From an uncultured Mitsuokella sp. (GTDB taxonomy: Bacteria > Bacillota > Negativicutes > Selenomonadales > Selenomonadaceae): a stretch of 64,000 bases of DNA. Location: assembly GCA_945873115.1 (NCBI GenBank), contig CAMCBT010000001.1, positions 82,327 to 146,326 of the forward strand. Direction: 5' to 3'. The position numbers and the translations under genes were made by a program. Under the pieces are notes generated by a model. It was not told the DNA's origin. It did no database searches and was given only the letters and a program-made list of their open reading frames with translations. Shown here one piece after another: positions 61,522 to 64,000 of this stretch (the stretch's first letter is position 1; every line of letters begins with the position of its first letter).

Positions 61522-62428
61522 ATGTCTATTATACAGCTTCCGGATGAAGCACCATGGTATGTATTGGAGCACAGAAGGCGCAGAGGGCATGGTCCGTGTG
61601 ATTACAGGACTGGCAAACGGCGACCTCAGGGAGGCACTAGGACAACAAATTCCACGATTCGAGCAGCAGCCGGACACGAAGTACAAGAACGCCGTGAGGA
61701 ATGCGCTTAGTAAGATAAAGCAGACTCCCCATGAAGGGGCAATACATGGCCATATTGTGCTTAACTGCTCCTCAAACAGTGTGATGGGACATTTAACCCA
61801 GCTTGTTTCAAACAGAGGGCTTCTGGCATGAAATGCTGTATGCCCGTAGAAAGTGGGACAAGACAAGGACGGAGAGCCTTCCATTGATGCCCGCATCGTT
61901 TGCGTGCGTAACCGGAACAACCGCAAGGACTGGCTTGCCATCCTCTGCACCAATATGGCCTTGAGCGAGCAGGACATCATACGGATTTACGGGCACCGCT
62001 GGGACATTGAGGTGTTCTTCAAGACCTGCAAGAGCAGCCTGCGCCTGCGCAGGGAATACCATGGACTTTCCTACGATGGGCTGATAGCACATGTGGCCAT
62101 GGTATTCACCCGCTACAGGCTGCTGGCCGTAGCCTGGCGTGATAACAAGGATGAACGGACGATTGGCGGGCTGTTCTACCTCATGGTGGAGGAAGTCGCC
62201 GACATAACCTTCAGCTATTCCATGCAGATTCTTGTGGAAGCTATGCTGGAAACAGTGCAGGAAACATTTCATGTCACGGACGAGCAGGTTGAAAGATTCT
62301 CTACCAGTGCTTTCTTTCTAAGCTGCCGTCATCTATGCAGAGACTATTGCAAGCCGCTTGATGAATTTTGTCCCCTGAGATATGCAGTTTTCAAAGAACT
62401 GTGGATATTTTGTATGTGGGAAGTTTGA
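61522..62428 (+). pseudogene. IS4-family transposase remnant
   Basis: A start with AAGGAGGA and ATG at 61522 (MSIIQLPDEAPWY) leaves frame quickly. A second frame from 61544 is broken by TGA at 61829 and TAG at 61846, then stays open from 61853 to 62428. That last part, about 190 residues, has the IS4 YREK signature IYGHRWDIEVFFKTCK (Y-x2-R-x3-E-x6-K, with the third catalytic acidic residue) preceded by RIVCVRNRNNRKDWLAIL. The regions with the first two catalytic Asp are missing. The protein is not functional. Its stop codon lies within the right inverted repeat. Confidence 0.88.
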
Positions 62429-62429
62429 G
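62375..62429. repeat. Right terminal inverted repeat of the IS
   Basis: Reverse complement matches 61390-61444 over 55 bp; it includes the last codons of the transposase remnant. Confidence 0.85.
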
Positions 62430-62436
62430 TTATTGA
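62430..62436. repeat. Target-site duplication, right copy
   Basis: TTATTGA. Read on the minus strand it is TCAATAA and contains the TAA stop codon of the adjacent AsmA-like gene. Confidence 0.85.
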
Positions 62437-63887
62437 TGAATGTAATTTGTCAGGAAATTCCCCTTGGCATCATAAACCTGTACAGGATCCATTGTAAGTT
62501 TCCCGTCTTTGATGCGGAATGCATCCGTTTCTAACGTGAATCCATGGAACATGATACGTACATCGGAAAATTTCAAATCACGATAGGTGCTGTTCACTCT
62601 CCCTGCAATGGAATAGAAGGGGACATGGCGATACATTCCTTCGCCTGACTTAAATGTTCCATCTATTTCGATAGCTCGGGGAGATCCATTGCTGGTAAAG
62701 GAAAGTTCCAGGTTGACAGGGCAATCAAGGCCACTCCCAGGTAATGCTTTACTGGCTTGAAGATTTGTTCCGATTCCATAAATATGGTAATATCGAGTAT
62801 CGAAATTATAATCCCCGTTTGCATGAAAATCGCCATCAAAAACCTTTGCGTAAACATCATCAAAGGTCAGATTTCCATTTTTGTATGTGATGTCTCCTTG
62901 AATTTTCTCGAAATGTAAGGCAGGAATATTCAGCTCATCCATTGCGACGGTGCCAGATCCAATGGGATTTGATATCGGGCCGGTAAAATATGTTTCCAGA
63001 GACATACGCTCTTTCACGTTCATGCCTATCCCCAAGGAAGAAGGCTGCACTGCATAAAACGCAAGCGCAAGATCCAATTCCGGCTCAGACTTTTCTTCGA
63101 AAAGTATTTTTCCATGAACGGAAATCCCATCACCTACCATAGTTCCGCCGAAACCACCAATGGAGGCATTCAATGTCATGTCTTTTTCCGTATTGATAGT
63201 AGAAACAATATGTACATGATTCATCCGATACTGCATATTACGATAAAAAATTTCCATGCGCGTATTGTTCAGAATGAGTCTTGCCTTGATTCTCTTTCCT
63301 TCTCTGTTGAAATTCTGCCATTTTTTTTGCATGGAAAGTTCACGTTTTTGGCGGTGCTTCATACCAATCCATTTGCGTTCTTCTTCACTCAGTCCTTCAA
63401 GCTTTATATTGCGGTATGAATCCTCCTCATCTTCAGGATTATCTTTTGGACTGGTTGGTTTGATAAAATCCAATCGTCCTTTATCATCTACATGCAAGGA
63501 TATAATTGCATTGTTTATAGTGAGCTCCTGAATCGTTGTAGACTTGTAATTATGCGTGATAACATCCCAGATTCGAACACGAAAGTTTCCACTGGGAATA
63601 TACACGATGGTTTCCCCATGTAGATCCTTCCATGTAAGCCCTGTGAAATATACGTGCCCCGTCAGGTCGGATATAAGGCGGTCTACTGTGATTGTCCCTC
63701 GAAACATCTGTTGTTCTTCCATGGCCGCATTAAATATCTTCGCTGCACCCAGGCTGAAAAGTTCCAAAAGGAGAAGTGTCAACAAGATTACTATCAGAAT
63801 TCCTGCAAGGATACGTTTGAAATTTTTCCGTAGGGAATGAAATAGGCTGGAGATGATGTTATGCTCCCTTCTTTTGATTTTATACAC
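62430..63887 (-). CDS. AsmA-like envelope protein
   Basis: A 485-residue protein with a basic cytosolic N-terminus, one transmembrane helix (about 24-50) and a long beta-rich extracytoplasmic region with repeating patterns such as LTINNAIISLHVDD, GGFGGTMVGDGISVHG and GDFHANGDYNFDTRYY. This architecture resembles AsmA/YhdP/TamB-type proteins implicated in lipid transport across the periplasm, which fits a diderm Firmicute. The start is uncertain: GTG 63887 lies only 3 nt from a TATAAT-like hexamer on the minus strand, and no other clear start exists. The stop codon coincides with the IS target site. Confidence 0.7.
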   Translation of the reverse strand: MYKIKRREHNIISSLFHSLRKNFKRILAGILIVILLTLLLLELFSLGAAKIFNAAMEEQQMFRGTITVDRLISDLTGHVYFTGLTWKDLHGETIVYIPSGNFRVRIWDVITHNYKSTTIQELTINNAIISLHVDDKGRLDFIKPTSPKDNPEDEEDSYRNIKLEGLSEEERKWIGMKHRQKRELSMQKKWQNFNREGKRIKARLILNNTRMEIFYRNMQYRMNHVHIVSTINTEKDMTLNASIGGFGGTMVGDGISVHGKILFEEKSEPELDLALAFYAVQPSSLGIGMNVKERMSLETYFTGPISNPIGSGTVAMDELNIPALHFEKIQGDITYKNGNLTFDDVYAKVFDGDFHANGDYNFDTRYYHIYGIGTNLQASKALPGSGLDCPVNLELSFTSNGSPRAIEIDGTFKSGEGMYRHVPFYSIAGRVNSTYRDLKFSDVRIMFHGFTLETDAFRIKDGKLTMDPVQVYDAKGNFLTNYIHQ

Positions 63888-63993
63888 TTCATTATATCAG
63901 AAAATCTTTGCGTGTGATAACGATAGGGGGTGCGAAGTTTGAGAGTATAATGGGCCCATGGATTTAGACCACCCGTGAATTTTTTAGGAGTGC

Positions 63994-64000
63994 ATGATAT
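63994..64000 (+). CDS. Possible start of a plus-strand gene cut by the window edge
   Basis: AGGAG at 63986-63990 precedes ATG at 63994, and a TATAAT-like hexamer is present at 63946-63951. Only two codons are visible and the Shine-Dalgarno spacing is short, so this is a guess. Confidence 0.2.

Larger units (their letters stand above)
61390..62429 (+). mobile_element. Decayed IS4-family insertion sequence
   Basis: An element of 1040 bp. Its ends are imperfect inverted repeats of 55 bp, 61390-61444 and 62375-62429; by hand count about 41 positions match without gaps, including the outer CTCAA.CTTCCCACA and the inner TTGAAAACTGCATATCT. It is flanked by a perfect 7-bp direct repeat TTATTGA at 61383-61389 and 62430-62436, the target duplication. 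The coding part holds a broken transposase. Full IS4-family members are usually 1.3 kb or more, so an internal deletion is likely. ISPepr1-like subgroup is my best guess. Confidence 0.88.

Noticed and set aside
61378..61980. Minus-strand open frame of 200 codons across the IS left half
   Set aside because: It spans the inverted repeat and the degraded transposase region and has no protein-like features; treated as chance.
63885..63899. Minus-strand TATAAT as promoter of the AsmA-like gene
   Set aside because: The hexamer is only 3 nt from the best available start codon, so a transcript from it would begin inside the gene, and no matching -35 is seen; left unassigned.
1..64000. tRNA, rRNA, CRISPR array, prophage or toxin-antitoxin genes
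   Set aside because: I looked for repeated spacers, cloverleaf-like sequences and typical gene families and saw none; a short structured RNA could still be missed by eye.

Overview
The window reads as chromosomal DNA of an anaerobic diderm Firmicute of the class Negativicutes, most likely Selenomonas-like (inference). The evidence is a Firmicutes-type def-fmt-rsmB-rlmN-PP2C-PASTA kinase-rsgA-rpe block and a Firmicutes ireB-ruvX-DUF1292-mltG block. These sit with a complete oxygen-independent corrin-ring gene series and an AsmA-like envelope protein of the sort found in cells with an outer membrane. Ribosome-binding sites are strong, and TTG/GTG starts are common.

Positions 1-28169 form one strand-uniform run of 31 genes. 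No intergenic gap exceeds about 27 nt, many genes overlap, and the run ends in an intrinsic terminator. It begins with translation genes (def, fmt, rsmB, rlmN). A Ser/Thr phosphorylation and cell-wall module follows: two FHA proteins, PP2C phosphatase, FtsW/RodA, a class B PBP and a three-PASTA kinase. Next come rsgA, rpe, two queuosine genes (queC, folE2), a UPF0104-type membrane protein and 15 cobamide genes (cbiD to cobC). The cobamide set lacks a cobaltochelatase, the precorrin-2 C20-methyltransferase (cbiL), cobT and a corrinoid adenosyltransferase, and no cobalamin riboswitch precedes it.

Positions 28177-33963: rplM-rpsI with their own promoter and a foldable leader; a WecG/TagA glycosyltransferase; then psd, pssA, a family 2 glycosyltransferase, queD and queE, ending at a bidirectional terminator that faces the minus-strand genes. 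Positions 33990-39367 (minus strand) hold nadE and a minimal type IV pilus motor set (pilB, pilT, pilC) with no pilin. This PilB lacks the usual zinc-type cysteines.

Positions 39478-47420: ebsC; an FMN riboswitch with a terminator; ribD-ribE-ribBA-ribH, interrupted by a broken DJ-1/PfpI-family gene; a phosphoesterase; hslO; and pckA behind a near-consensus promoter. Positions 47516-61281: recG, dapB-asd, ireB-ruvX-DUF1292, mltG, a U32 protein, acyP, aroQ, an M24 peptidase, a CBS-containing family II pyrophosphatase and pcrA. IreB is a known target of PASTA kinases in other Firmicutes, so this region probably links functionally to the kinase module at 4.6-10.9 kb.

Positions 61390-62429 hold a decayed IS4-family element with long inverted ends and a perfect 7-bp target duplication. 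It inserted exactly at the stop codon of a minus-strand AsmA-like gene (62430-63887) and separated that gene from its terminator. I saw no tRNA, rRNA, CRISPR array, phage or plasmid genes.
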